From positions 25,562,527-25,626,526 of the forward strand of contig OX485808.1 of the NCBI GenBank assembly GCA_950295325.1: a stretch of DNA of 64,000 bases, written 5' to 3'. Below are positions 46,925 to 58,500 of the stretch, piece after piece. Each line of letters opens with the position of its first letter. Position 1 is the stretch's first letter. The notes under the pieces are model-generated. The model was given only the letters and a program-made list of their open reading frames with translations. It ran no database searches and was not told the origin of the DNA. This stretch comes from Polytrichum commune. Taxonomy: Eukaryota > Streptophyta > Polytrichopsida > Polytrichales > Polytrichaceae. The position numbers and the translations under genes are program-made.

Positions 46925-47560
46925 TTACTCAATAATGGAAAAAACCTCTTCAAGTGTCGCCCGACCATCATAATCCATTATGATCCTGGGCAGCGCTAAG
47001 TCAATGAGGCGTTTGTCAATCTTTGATAAAAAAAACCTTCACCAACTGGCTTCTTGCGAAAACACCTCCAGATTCCCTGGCAAACCTCGCCAACCTCGTG
47101 TACATGGTACGAGATGTGCCCTCTTACTCCCGTTGAAAGTCCCGGATACGTTGCATTTGATCTTAGCGGAAACCTCCATATTCCTCCTCCAAATGGAGTT
47201 GGAATTCATGTAGAGCATCAAAATCTGGCGGAGCTCCTAAAAAAACTAATGCCGCTTGAGTAGCCTGGGCATAACGAGAGACTGGAAGAATTGGGCTCGA
47301 TGTACTTGCTGCGGCGGGAGCATGACCTTTAGCCTTGGGTTCACTAGGAGAAGCTCCCTCCACATCCACCACATATACTCCCTCTGGCACCCTCCGTCTC
47401 AACCTCAAGAACGGCCATCAAACTAGAAGTTGCGCCTTCCTTCAATGCGGATACCAACTCAATATGTGTCTCCCAGTACCGCTCCACATGGCGCAGCTCC
47501 ATCCACTGAGCCTCCGTCCATTGTTCATAAGTCTGGAGCGCCTCGTGCTCCAAATATTGA
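46925..47560 (-). pseudogene. Gag capsid region, broken
   Basis: Gag-like helical pieces lie in two frames: ALQTYEQWTEAQWMELRHVE, VSRYAQATQAALVFLGAPP and IDLALPRIIMDYDGRATLEE. TAA at 46925-46927 separates the last piece from the zinc-knuckle segment. The weak conservation is typical of gag; position and order support the call. Confidence 0.6.
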
Positions 47561-48159
47561 GGCAGTAGCTTGAACGCATACCGGTCATTAAAACTACTAT
47601 TGCGTTGACGTTTCTCCCTTATTTATGTCCTGAACCAAATTTTCCAATCTTACAGGGAAATGGTCCCCGCTCGACCGGAAAATCGGTATCGGATGCCATC
47701 TCGTGTGTCCTCCTTCATCTCGTCAAAGAATCCCACCCAAAGGATGTGAGACCGAATGGCAGTCCCTCACGCCGAAGTAGGCTGAAAAACCTCGTCGGGT
47801 GCTACCACTGGTTCAACGTCCAAGAGGTCCGAGAATCAACCTTCCGATGATGCCGGAGATGGAGAACGATAATGTTGGCTCCGAGTTGTAATCATAAACC
47901 CGCAATGGGTTCAACCAGTGGAACTAACAACCTAAACTAATGTAGTGTCAAGGGAAAGGGTCAAAAGGTGAAATGCAACCTACACCTGCAAACACCACCA
48001 AACTTATGGTCTGTTGATCATCAATCTAGCCTCACCATAAGGGAATACAAGGACCGCCCACTTGGTGCATAAATAAAGGTCCCGTCGGTCATTATTTTGA
48101 CCTCACCCCCACAATACCCTATCATAAACTAATACAACAAGTGTGGGAGTCCAAATTTG

Positions 48160-48829
48160 ACGGAAATACGGAAATACGGAAATACGGATCCATTTTCCGT
48201 ATTTTTGCTTACCTTAGTGAGGACAATAAGGTCTCTTAGGTTAAAATTTAGGGTACTGGGAATTAGGGCGATCTAAATCCGTCTTACACGATAAAAAGAA
48301 GAAAAAAATGTATGATTACCGGACCGGTAAATTGGATTAGGGGACCGTTTGAACATGGTCCGGACCGCTGGGCCGGACCAAGTAACGGTTATGCCACGTT
48401 CAACTAACGGCCCAGAAGAGGAAAGACAGTTACAACGGACTTATGATGATGGGGGGGGGGGGGGAAGAACGCCGTTGGTAAAACTGTTAATTATACCGTT
48501 GGTAACAACCGCTGGAAAACGGTTGGCAACCGTTTTCCGTTAAACCGAACGGTAACAGGGGAAGGAAGGAGGAAGGATACTTAAGGGTCCCTTCCTTCTC
48601 CTCCCCATTTTTTCTCTCTCTGATCACAAAAGGCAAGTTGTTGAGAGAACGAGTGGTGAGTTTTCCGTCATTTCGAGCCACCAGCAGTTGGATTGCTGGG
48701 ACTCCGCACTTTCCAGTCACCGGCAGTTGGCTTGCCGGGACTCTGTAGCCATTAGCCGGAGCAGAGGGAACCCGGAGGGGAGAGAGAAAGTTTCCGTAGT
48801 CGAGCCGGAAAGTTAGAAGGGAGAGAAAA
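48160..48829 (+). other. 5' non-coding part of the second, gag-only-like element
   Basis: Holds an 8-bp repeat (CGGAAATA three times, 48167-48192) and several CCGTT/AACGG inverted pairs around 48360-48555. A 14-G run starts at 48451, and a TATA-less CT-rich leader follows. A 43-bp tandem pair is built on CACCGGCAGTTGGCTTGCCG (48680-48750). It is probably an LTR and leader, but no matching partner was found. Confidence 0.45.
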
Positions 48830-49728
48830 ATGCCGGAAGCACGGGAAGAGGATCAGAGGGAACCCATCCCGATTCCACTCAAAGCCCTCATCCCTGCAAT
48901 CCCGAGGGAGGATAGGGAGCTGCAGGAGCTCGCGGAAGATCTCCGCGTGATGGGCTGCGCAGGGTGGCTCTCCAAACCTTGGAACCTCCGAGCAGAAGAT
49001 ACCCTCCGAGAGTTCAAATTCGAGAGGGGAAATCAGTGGCTAGGGACAAGGAGGAGGGATCCGGAAAATTGGACTCCGGATACCTAGAATAGGGTCTACG
49101 GGTTTCCTAGGGGGATTGCGGAGGGGTGGGCGGCCGCCGCGACGGCCTGTTCGCCGGGAAATTCAGAGGGGACGCGGATCCGAAGGACAGCTTCCACCCC
49201 GGGAACTGCCGGAACATGAGAGAGCGAAGGGTGTTAGAGTTCCTCCTGCCTATCCTTAACCCGGACAAGCCGAAGCGGATTAGCCTTACCATGGCTAACA
49301 CCCTGTTCGGTGCTATGTCCGGAGTCCGGCCGGTGAACTGGGGGCTAATTATCCAGGAAATAGTAGGGCGGGCCATCCCCCATATTGGCCAGAAACCCTC
49401 CTTCCTCTCCCCCTTCATTTTGCATCTCTACCAGCATTTCGACTGCATCTTGGCAGAGGAGGAGGATCTGCTAACGATAGCGGCGGACGAGGTCGCCTAC
49501 AAGCTCCTTCCGGAAGCCGGAGACCTCGAGACGGAGACATCCAGCGACCCGATCATTCCGGAAGCACCTCCCTCCTCACCCGGGAGCCCGCCGCCCACCA
49601 TCTCGAGGCCACTCTCTCCTCCTCTTCCTCATCATCATCCGGAACCCGGACCCAGCCGGGAGACCACTTGGCGGAATGTGGACCTCGCCGCTTGGGACTT
49701 TCCGGAAAATCCCTTCAAGCGGGTCTAG
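48830..49728 (+). pseudogene. Retroelement gag-like N-terminal region with stop and frameshift
   Basis: The frame starting ATG at 48830 (ALIPAIPREDRELQELAEDL) stops with TAG at 49085-49087. Beyond a frameshift near 49125 the protein continues as RRDGLFAGKFRGDADPKD and RISLTMANTLFGAMSGVRP, followed by VNWGLIIQEIVGRAIP, then a Pro-rich end. It stops with TAG at 49726-49728. This kind of sequence is common in plant LTR elements without pol, as I recall it; no motif proves the family. Together with the next ORF it probably formed one long protein. Confidence 0.55.
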
Positions 49729-49734
49729 GAGGGG

Positions 49735-50868
49735 ATGGAGGATCTTCAAAACCAGTACTACCGGTTGGAGCACATCGTCCGAGGAGCAAACCAGGCCTTG
49801 GACGACTGCGGACCCGGAAATATTCTCCGGGAGTTGGCCAAGAGAGCGGACCGGAAGGAGCTTGAGCAGGTCAAGACGGAGAATGCTCACCTCACCGCGC
49901 AGGTGGCAGCCATGACTCAGGAGCTGAGTCAGAAGAGCGAGGAGATCCGGAAGTACCACGCGGAGCAGGCAGTGGTCTTCAGTCGGATCCGGGAGTTGGT
50001 GGGGCATCCGGCGAAGATCGTCAACAAGGCGCATCTCTACGACCGGATGATGGAGTCCGGAGAACCCGCTTCCGCTAGGCAGACCCTCCCCATCCTCGTG
50101 AAGTATTCACGGACGATGAAGGATCTCATGGCGGAAATCCAGAAAATGGTTCCGCCAAGCGGAACACCCCAGCGAGTACTCTATCCGGGCCCGCCTGGAT
50201 CACCAACCGGAACCCTCTATGAGGTGGTTGGTGAAGTGGCCCTGGTTGAGAATCCGCCGACGTCTGCAGGACCCAGCCAGCAGGGAGGCGGCTCTCGGCC
50301 TAGTAGTTCCGGAGGGGCTCCGGACAGGGTCCGTTCTCCACAGGTGAGGAGGAAGAGCACTGGGTCCGTTCAATCCGGACGAGGCCAGTCCCCTGTTCCA
50401 CGGACCTCGGATCAGTCCCGGACTCCGGATAGGGTTAGGACGCCAATTCGGCACCAAACTTCGGATCGGGAGGCAACTCCGAGTAGGGGTAAGACCCCTA
50501 TGACTCAAGCCTCACCGTCTTCTCCTCCGGACTGCCAAATGGTTAGTCCATTCCGTCCGCCACCTTCAAGAGCGGCCTCCAACAGGGATCCGCGGACTGC
50601 TTCGATCTCGGGCGGGCAGAATCTGGAACAGCGTACCGGAAGCGACCCTTCTCCGGTCCGGAGCATTCGGAAGGGGAGTACAGTTTCCGGAACCCCAGGG
50701 ACTGAGAGAACCTCGGACTCGGAAGATGAGATTGCCCCTTCTCCGAACATGAGGAGGATGCTTACGCGGCTGCAGAAGGCATCGCCGGGAGGCGGCTCAT
50801 CTGCCGTCAGCGGACTAGGCAACCATTCGAAGGAGGGATCGGCTCCGAAGAAGCCCCGCTCTTCTTAG
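49735..50868 (+). CDS. Coiled-coil, Ser/Pro/Arg-rich gag-like protein, C-terminal part
   Basis: 377 codons are open from ATG to TAG, in the same frame as the preceding segment and only two codons after its stop. A natural readthrough or a single mutated codon would join them. Residues 1-90 form a coiled coil (ADRKELEQVKTENAHLTAQV). Residues 150-370 are low complexity, rich in Ser, Pro, Arg and Gly, with repeated RTPDRVRTP-like units. The ORF contains at least ten CCGGA words in its last 830 bp. No pol, protease or zinc knuckle accompanies it, so the element would depend on others. A silent host gene is a less likely alternative. Confidence 0.5.
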   Translation: MEDLQNQYYRLEHIVRGANQALDDCGPGNILRELAKRADRKELEQVKTENAHLTAQVAAMTQELSQKSEEIRKYHAEQAVVFSRIRELVGHPAKIVNKAHLYDRMMESGEPASARQTLPILVKYSRTMKDLMAEIQKMVPPSGTPQRVLYPGPPGSPTGTLYEVVGEVALVENPPTSAGPSQQGGGSRPSSSGGAPDRVRSPQVRRKSTGSVQSGRGQSPVPRTSDQSRTPDRVRTPIRHQTSDREATPSRGKTPMTQASPSSPPDCQMVSPFRPPPSRAASNRDPRTASISGGQNLEQRTGSDPSPVRSIRKGSTVSGTPGTERTSDSEDEIAPSPNMRRMLTRLQKASPGGGSSAVSGLGNHSKEGSAPKKPRSS

Positions 50869-52150
50869 CTTAGAATGGCAGATTAGTTAGGTAGAATAGA
50901 GGTAGGAAGGTAGGACTTAGAAGTTTTTGAAGAGGAGGGATGAAATTCTCCCTTGAGTATGTTAGCGGAAAACCCGGATCTTGATCCGGGAAATCCAGGA
51001 GAACGGATACAATTAGGGTTTTCCTTAGGGGCGGCCGCCTGGGCCGCCACCCTCAGGTTAGGGATTTTAGGGCCTCTACTTAAGGCTGAATAAGGAGTTG
51101 GGGAAGGGTTCCTTCTCCATTGTTGTATTTCGATTGCTCCTACTCTAATAAATTACTTGGTTTCTCACTCCTTGACTTTCCTTGATTGATGTTTGCGTGG
51201 ATGATCCGGAGATCGTTAGCGGAGGAGAGAGAACATGAGGGATAGGAGTTCCGGATAGGACATGGGAGAGGAGACCCGGATCTGATCCGGTTACTGCCTT
51301 GTAGATCCTCTGTGTGTGTAGTGGGAGGGAAACCTCACTAGCCCGGATGATTGAGTAACGTCTAGGTGGGATAGCCGCTGGGAGGATTGGGTGAGGTCCG
51401 GAAGGGATCCGGACTCACGCCAATCTGATCTTCTGAAGAGGTCCCACCGCCCTTAGACGGATCAATCCGGGAGGTGGTACGGATCGCCCAGTTAGCTCAG
51501 ATTGAGTAGAATCCAAGGTAGAGGTAGTCGGATAGATCTGTCGGAAAGAGAAGGGAAGGACCGGATCAGTAAGGGTTTCGGGTTGGAGGCCACCTCAGGA
51601 ATGTAGTGGAAGAGATCCTCATTGTTCCGGATGTCTGGGTAACGTCCAGGTGAGATAGCCATGGGGAAGATTGAGCAAAGGTCCGGAAGTTATCCGGAAT
51701 TGCGCCAATCCGATCTTCTGAAGAGGTCTCATCGCCGGAGGACGGGACAATCCGGAAAGTGGTACGGGTCACGCACTTCACCCGTCGAGTCAGATCTCCG
51801 GTTGGAACCCGGACTCCTCTAGTCACTGTGGTCCTAAGAAATAATCCGGATCTCTCTGCGTGACCTGCCAGGACGGATCTGATCAATCCGGATTGATTGT
51901 GAGGGAGTTTCCGGATTCTAATCTTACAAAGGACGTCTTCGCCGGAAGGAACCACCTATTCTAGAGGGCAGACGTAGAGGGGTGAGTTAGCGTTATAATT
52001 AGGACCTAGAGGCACAATCCGGAAAGGCACTCTCCGGAAGAAGACGAAGAGTATCCCAAAGACCAAAAATCCAGAAATTAGGATTTCCGGAAATTTGGCT
52101 AAGGAAGAGGAGATAAGCAGGAACGGAAGGTTCTAAACCTCCTACACTTC
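50869..52150 (+). other. 3' non-coding part of the gag-only-like element
   Basis: CTACTTAAGGCTGAATAAGG and CTCTAATAAATTAC at 51075-51155 could be a promoter and polyadenylation region of a 3' LTR. Downstream CCGGA occurs more than twenty times in about 1 kb. A diverged 285-bp duplication lies inside. Confidence 0.45.
51341..51910. repeat. Diverged tandem duplication, offset about 285 bp
   Basis: GATCTTCTGAAGAGGTC at 51427 recurs at 51712. The surrounding blocks GAGTAACGTCTAGGTGGGAT, GGTCCGGAAGGGATCCGGA and GGAGGTGGTACGG have counterparts in order. Confidence 0.8.
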
Positions 52151-53283
52151 ACAGAATCCCTGGACGATACTAGGGTCATCCGGACAAAATCGGATTAGGC
52201 ACTTAAAAACGCCGATCCGGATATGTTGGTGTTCGCGTGTTCCCACAACAAGAAATTGGCGAATGCCGACAACTGCCAGCAATACAGCCCGCCACAGGGA
52301 AGGTACCAAAACAAAATACAGAAAACAATGCACTTTTGAACACTGGATTATCTTCCCCAAACAACACTTAAGCATAAATAGGAATTGACCGCATCCAACC
52401 GGCACCCGCCTGCGGTTGGTGGTAAAAAATGAAGATTTCCTGTTGCCATGAAAAGAAAATAGCACCTATGCACATCTCTCATTCCCCCATTATTATCTAA
52501 GAATCTCTCTTTACAACAATGTCGGGAATATATGTTGATAAATACAATTTGAACCTATAACAATTTATTTTAGGCCGAACGGAAATTCCACATGCCACCC
52601 AATGTCCAATAGCACCCCCTCGGAAATTTTGTTCAGCACAACTCTGAAAAGAAATCCCAAGTACCTTAATATTTTATAAGAGCTTTGGGTTTTCTACCTT
52701 GTGTACTTGATTAATGAATACAAAGTTTCCGCCAAAATTCATCTTCCTCAATCCCCATGAAATTAATCTCTTAGAGAGAGAAAAAATTAGAAGTTGAAGC
52801 AAACATAAAATAAATAAACAATTTAATTAAAATTTAAAGAACCGGTTTTAATTCATTAATTAGAAAGAACACTAATAATAATTAAATAAACAGATAGCCC
52901 GGGAGGAGCTAGGGGGCTCTGGTTCCCAGAGAGCTCTTCCCCCCCCCCCCTCTTTTTTTATTCGATTTTTTTTGTGATTGTTTGATTCAAATCTTCTCTT
53001 TAGAATCACAACTCCGCTTCCAAAGATCAATGTCTCAAATTCAAGCTTGAATGTGAGCAAAATAACACGAAATTCCGTGGAAAATTCAAGGATTTCTCAC
53101 CACACTTCAATTTGATGTGACATTCACAAGAAAATATTTTTCTTCTTGTTGTTTCAACAATCCGCGGCTTTCTCCGCTCCAAAACTCCAAAACTTTGTCG
53201 TTTCTTACCCCCACGCGTCCCCTTGCGCGTTAAATGTCAAGAAGAAAAAAAAAACAAAATAGAAAAATGAAGCATTCTTGCCA
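52151..53283. other. AT-rich intergenic DNA
   Basis: No gene seen. A C-run at 52939-52950 and purine-rich stretches are the only notable features. Confidence 0.6.
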
Positions 53284-53630
53284 AGTGAGAAAGAAGAGAG
53301 TCAAACACTCATAAGAGCTCTAAATCTTTTTTCAAATGCACACAATGAATCAAGCTATCTCTCACTCTACCACGGGAGAATCCAAGAGTGTAAGTAGGGG
53401 GAGAAGAACTCAAGATTTATTATAAAAACATGCAATCTTCACCTCACACAAGCTCTCTCCACACACTCACTCACAAGACTTGACTTGGCAAGAATGCCAA
53501 GCCAAAGAGGAGGCTCCTCACTTAGGAGCCTTCATCTCCACAAATAAGATTCATTCATCCAAATCTAAATGAATGAAACCCAACGGATAAGGTGTGGCCG
53601 CCGACGCCGCATACCATGACATGTTGTATA
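53284..53630. repeat. Repeat block B, second copy
   Basis: Matches 37988-38323 over about 335 bp in the same orientation, with some 18 differences by eye. Nearly all of these are transitions. It starts after TGCCAAG|TGAGAAAGAAG and ends ATACCATGACA, so TG...CA ends are possible. The 106-bp repeats that flank the first copy are absent here. Confidence 0.85.
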
Positions 53631-55018
53631 AAGGGGGTTTTAGTTCATAGTGAGTTGTTCATACACGTCCTTTAGGTTTTGATAAAGAGTCTACCATCGG
53701 CTAAAGTATCCACAATCTTATGAGGGATTATTATTATTATTACTACACCTTTATTTTAGTAAACTTGGATAGTCATCCAAACGCTAAGGAAGCATTGCAA
53801 GAAGAGGAACAAGAGTTTATTTGCAAATTAACAAGGACAAGATTGGGAATTTGGAATCAATGAACACCATGTAAACACGTCATGTTCTCCATAACATGAT
53901 TGTGACTACACGGTGGAGTTGGCATGCTATTACAAAGTGTTTATCAAAGGAAGGTTATATGTCTTGCTCTTTGACCCCCCCCCCCTAACTTTCCAACCAC
54001 CACCACAAATCTTACTCCAAAATTAGCATTGAAGACCCTCAAAATTATATACTTTGCAAGGTCCTTGCGAGGTCTGATTGGGATAAAACATCACAAACCT
54101 ATAGGGGATAGGTATTGCACCTAACTGTTTTCTTAATAAATATGAACAACAATTCATGTGGCAAAAGCATTGCAAGAAGAGAACCTACAATTTCTTTCCA
54201 AATTATCAAGGGCATGATGTGTCTCATAACATCATTGTGACTACATGATGAAGTTTAAACATGTTTCTTATGTCTTGCTCTTTGAGTTGGGTCCTCACTA
54301 AACTTACCTAAGATGAAATTGCACTTGACTATATTATCACACAAATAATACTATCTTCTAGTTGATTCAAAATCAACCCTGGAGGATGGGCTCTTCATAC
54401 CACGTGTGATCTAATGTGAGTGTAAAGAGGGGTAGTATTTGAGGCATTAGCATACATAATGCACATAAAACAAGGGGGGGGGGGGAGGGTCTGTAGTGTG
54501 TGCAAATATTGAGGTTGTTGAGGATTTTAGAGTAGATGTGGGTGTACAAAAGGGGGTCCTAAAGTTTGACATATATGTGTTAGTTTTATCCAATTTACGT
54601 TATCAATGACATATGTTCTAGGATCATATCATTATAAGTTACATCTTATGAATGAAAAACCTTTAGTTTCTTTCCTATTGGAAAGTGAAAGTGGATTTTA
54701 TATATGTGATAAAAATCTATCAAATTTATGACGCGTATTTGGTGTATGTTGTGGAGGCATTTATCATATCAAATTGAAAACCTTTCATGTGTCTATCACC
54801 TAGAATAACATTAGTACGTAAACCTTTGATTTTCTCCATGAATTTCTTGTATGTAAGGGATTTTATTTCACAATCATTTGTGCACATCATTTAGAATTCC
54901 AATGAAGAGTCCACTGCCCGGAAAATCAACAAGAATGACTTTGAGTTAGTCTAATAAGACCCAATTGACATGAATTCACCACAACCCATGGAGACAATGT
55001 TTTAGTAGACCCCTTTAC
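53631..55018. other. Intergenic DNA without recognisable genes
   Basis: Only short unsupported ORFs and homopolymer runs (C at 53976-53985, G at 54473-54485). Looks like old repeat sequence. Confidence 0.6.
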
Positions 55019-55022
55019 CTTA

Positions 55023-55518
55023 GGGGCGGTTTACACTATGGACCATGAAGTCGTCCCACTTAAGAGGCCTATTTTGCGTGGGACGACTTCATGGGACGAC
55101 TTCCATGGTCCGAGTTACTAAAATATTAGTTTTCATGGTTTGTGGGCCCTTCACTAGGTGTAAACCGAATGTGGACCATGAAGAATGACCATGCACCAAA
55201 AAGTGGAGTCATTAACTAAGTTGGAAAAAGAATCATTAAAAAAATCCCAAAAAATCATTAAAACGGCATTTTTTTGACATGGGCCCTTGCTATTTTTCCT
55301 AGACCACCTCTTTTGCTTGTCCCAACGGAAAACCCGTTGGACCATGGCAGTGGATAGAGTAGGCTTAAAAAAACAAATTTGTGGACCTCAACCTCCGTGG
55401 TCACTCTGCCATTTTTTCCTTGGTGTAAACCCAAGTCGTCCCGGGACGACTTCAACGTCCAATCACATCGCTTAGACGGCCGTGGGACGACTTCATGGGC
55501 CATAGTGTAAACCGTCCC
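55023..55518. mobile_element. Tourist/PIF-Harbinger-like MITE
   Basis: 496 bp flanked by TTA on both sides (55020-55022 and 55519-55521). The terminal inverted repeats match at 35 of 37 positions, beginning GGGGCGGTTTACACTATGG at the left and GGGACGGTTTACACTATGG on the complement of the right. The subterminal parts hold at least six GTCGTCCC/GGGACGAC words, including an internal AAGTCGTCCCGGGACGACTT palindrome. No coding capacity. A TTA duplication with G-rich ends fits PIF/Harbinger. Confidence 0.88.
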
Positions 55519-55521
55519 TTA

Positions 55522-58500
55522 GTTAAGATTGATGGGGGCCAAGCTCAAAGAGCCAAAAAAACATTCAGCCGTGGCCCTCATCAAGTGCTTCTTGATACAT
55601 GAGCCAACTTTCCCAAAAGGCATATCAAACCAACTATTTCTTGCTACGTCAATGTCTTACCCTCTCTTCGCTACCACAAACTTATCTACCTATTTATGTA
55701 GTTGAAATTCTGAGAAGTTCAATTCTGTTGAAATCGCAGAGCATAAGTGTTATCTCCCTTTTCATGAGTTTATTGAAGTCAAATTTTGAAGTGGGAAACT
55801 ACATGGTACTTGTGATGTGGGCAGTGTTAACTATTTTTTGTTGTAAACGACAAATTGAATAGTCCTATTAGTGTGGGTGGAAGAGTAGTGTGGAAATTGT
55901 TAATGTGGGCCACTCTAATTTTCTAGGAGGAGTGGAAATATTCTGAGTCCAAGACCCTACGTCTTTCCCTCTATCTTCTTTGAGAGTTCCGACCAACATC
56001 ATACATGATACACGATAATTACCTTGTCTCAAAGTAGCATAAAATAGATTATTTATCCACATCAATTTCCAATAAAAAAAATTGTTGTGGTCCACACTAA
56101 ATTCAAACAAGAGATCCGGTGTTGGTTGAAAATGGCCTACACTGATGTGACCTACATTACATTCTCATTATGAAAATTGGTTTGGACCGTAACAACATCT
56201 AGAAGTTGTTACGGTCCACACTTATAAGACTATCTAGTGTACCTAATACATCTGCCATGGTTTAATTTGTTTATTGTTATCTTCTTATGAAACCAAGGGG
56301 ACATGTGACCACCTTGCTAATTTTACTGTCAAGTAAAGAGAAGATTTCATGGCTGGTTATCAAACTGCCAACCACTCCATTCGATTTTGGGTACACGTCC
56401 ACTACCATCCGGTAGTTTTGGGTCATCTTGGACCTATAAGCGCACGATTTGAAGCCGGCAACTATGGTGATTTTTGGTTCCACAGATAGTGGTAATACAG
56501 CTCAAGAGTGCACGTAGTCTAGTGCATGTGAGTTACATCGCTAAGCTAAAACTTAGGTCTCAACCAGGTCCAGGTCCAGTGTTTCACTGCTTGTGAGTAT
56601 TAGGATGATATTGTTTCCTTACTTAGTCCAGGTCCGGCAATTACTGTAAGCAGCATTGTTTCTTACTAAGTCCAACACGCAACAAGGCCGGCCGAGTGTG
56701 GAATACAAAGCATTTTGCCACATTGGCTCACCTTTCGAGATGGACGGTTTGTGTACCAAGTCTTTTTGCAGGTGTGGAATCCATCAACAGTAGGGTGGAG
56801 AGAGAGAGCTGGGCCAACCAAAGTGTACGTGATATTACGGAGTTTTGTAGCGTTAACATGGATGCGTGATACTATAGAATTAGTGTAGCATGTGGCACTA
56901 TGGAATAACACAAAGGAGATGTGAGGACAATTTGAATTTGTTCTTCCGTCACCTACGCTAGTGTGGTCCACTCCACTTGACCGTCCCAGACGATGTGGCG
57001 GACGCATGCACCAACATTCAACAAGTGGCATAAGAAGAAGAAGAAGAATAAGGATAAGAAGGCGACACTCCACATGTTGACACATGGCGCAATGCGAGGG
57101 TGTGGGTTGACTTCTTTGGTGGTTTGCATTAATGACAAATCTTGTGATATAAGGGAGAGAAATGTGACAATAAGGAGTGAGATTTGAACCACGAACATCC
57201 GTTCCCTAGGGTTTTGGGATATTAGAGAGTGTGTGACAGTATGGAGGTTGATATTATGGAGTTTAGAGTGTACTTGCAAAATGATGATAATGCCCCCTGA
57301 TGTAAATGGCTTGAATCTTATTTGGAGGGTTTTATGTTTTATTTTTGGATATTATCTTGATTCTTATATTTATTTAATTTAAAGTTGATCAAGTAAAATG
57401 AAAGTGGCCTTTGAAACTTGGGCGAAAGCTTGACCTAATGTTCCTGATGTTTTTATTCTGAAGAAAATTAAGGGACAAAAACACTATAACACATGATGGA
57501 TGCATTCATCCACCAAACGGAGTTTGCACAACCTTTCAACATCAACATAATTTTGCACTATTTATAAAAAAAATCAGTTGTGAATGTCCAAGCCATTGTG
57601 AATGTGGGTCCTAAGCATGTTACGTCCACTATATCAACAACTACAATAGTGAGGCTTCTTTGGAAGTCCTTTATGATTCTTGCGCTTGAAATGTGTGGCA
57701 TTTTAAAAGCATATTCACCAATCCCTCCAATTCTTTTTGACATCATCAATTTTGGAGGTTTTTCAAGGTATGATGACATTTTTGTCCTTTTATTTATAAT
57801 CAAAATTGCTCAATGTTGATCAATAATATTCTAGAGGGCATCTCTTTAAAGGTTTTAGCTAGGTAGATGTACTCATCCCCCTCCTACCTTTGATTGGTCA
57901 TCCCCTCCTAAGAGAAGCCTTGGTTTTAATAATCAGTAGACAACAAATAATTGTACATTTATTGGTGAGACAACCATGTCACCTCACCTGATAAAACTCA
58001 AATAGTTGAGATAGCACGCGAATTTTACCCAGTCCTATGGACATGCTCTTAGATGGTGTCTTGTGAAGGCCAAAATCCCAAGTAAAAATGTGACCCTATT
58101 GTGGAGAGTTATTGGCCCACAAACATATATGACCGCTAGATCAAGTCAAAATTGTCTCATTTGGTTAGCAATTGCGATTCACAAAGACTAAGGATGATAA
58201 ATATAGTATTAGTACGTTGTCTAATCGTACTCTATTACGTGTCTAATTGGTGTCCATTCTTGAGCAAAAGCCTCGCATATAGCACTCAAATACATGTGTC
58301 CGCTTAAGAAGAGTGACCGCACAACCCGACTTATCTTAAAGGCATGGTTTTTGTTGGGAGTTCGAACTGGAATGTTTACATCAGCACAACACATGTCACA
58401 CATTTGTGGGTCATGAAAACATCCTAGACATTCCAATTCTTGACATTGGTGCAAAAACCTATTTTAACTATTTTATACACTTCCCTTATCCGCTTTCTAG

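Larger units (their letters stand above)
38430..47910 (-). mobile_element. Decayed Ty3/gypsy-type retrotransposon carrying a DNA methyltransferase and a PHD finger
   Basis: On the - strand the order is gag (47.6-46.9 kb), zinc knuckles, protease (45.74), C5-cytosine methyltransferase (45.06-44.15), reverse transcriptase (43.49-43.12 and 41.01-40.62), RNase H (40.57-40.34), integrase (40.07-39.25), an SH3-like tail (39.35-39.11) and a PHD finger (38.89-38.76). RT-RNase H-integrase order and RT type are those of Ty3/gypsy. A primer-site-like CTCGGAGCCAACATT lies near 47875-47893. A 2.1-kb DNA transposon interrupts RT. There are at least four in-frame stops and several frameshifts, so this copy is dead. 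The 3' boundary is set at the purine tract before 38429; the 5' boundary is approximate because no LTR pair could be matched. Confidence 0.85.

Noticed and set aside
38430-47910. A complete LTR pair for the gypsy element
   Set aside because: The sequence next to the proposed primer site (47.9-48.14 kb, with TGT...ACA-type ends) has no match near 38 kb, and the 38.3-kb repeats have none near 48 kb. No pair is claimed.
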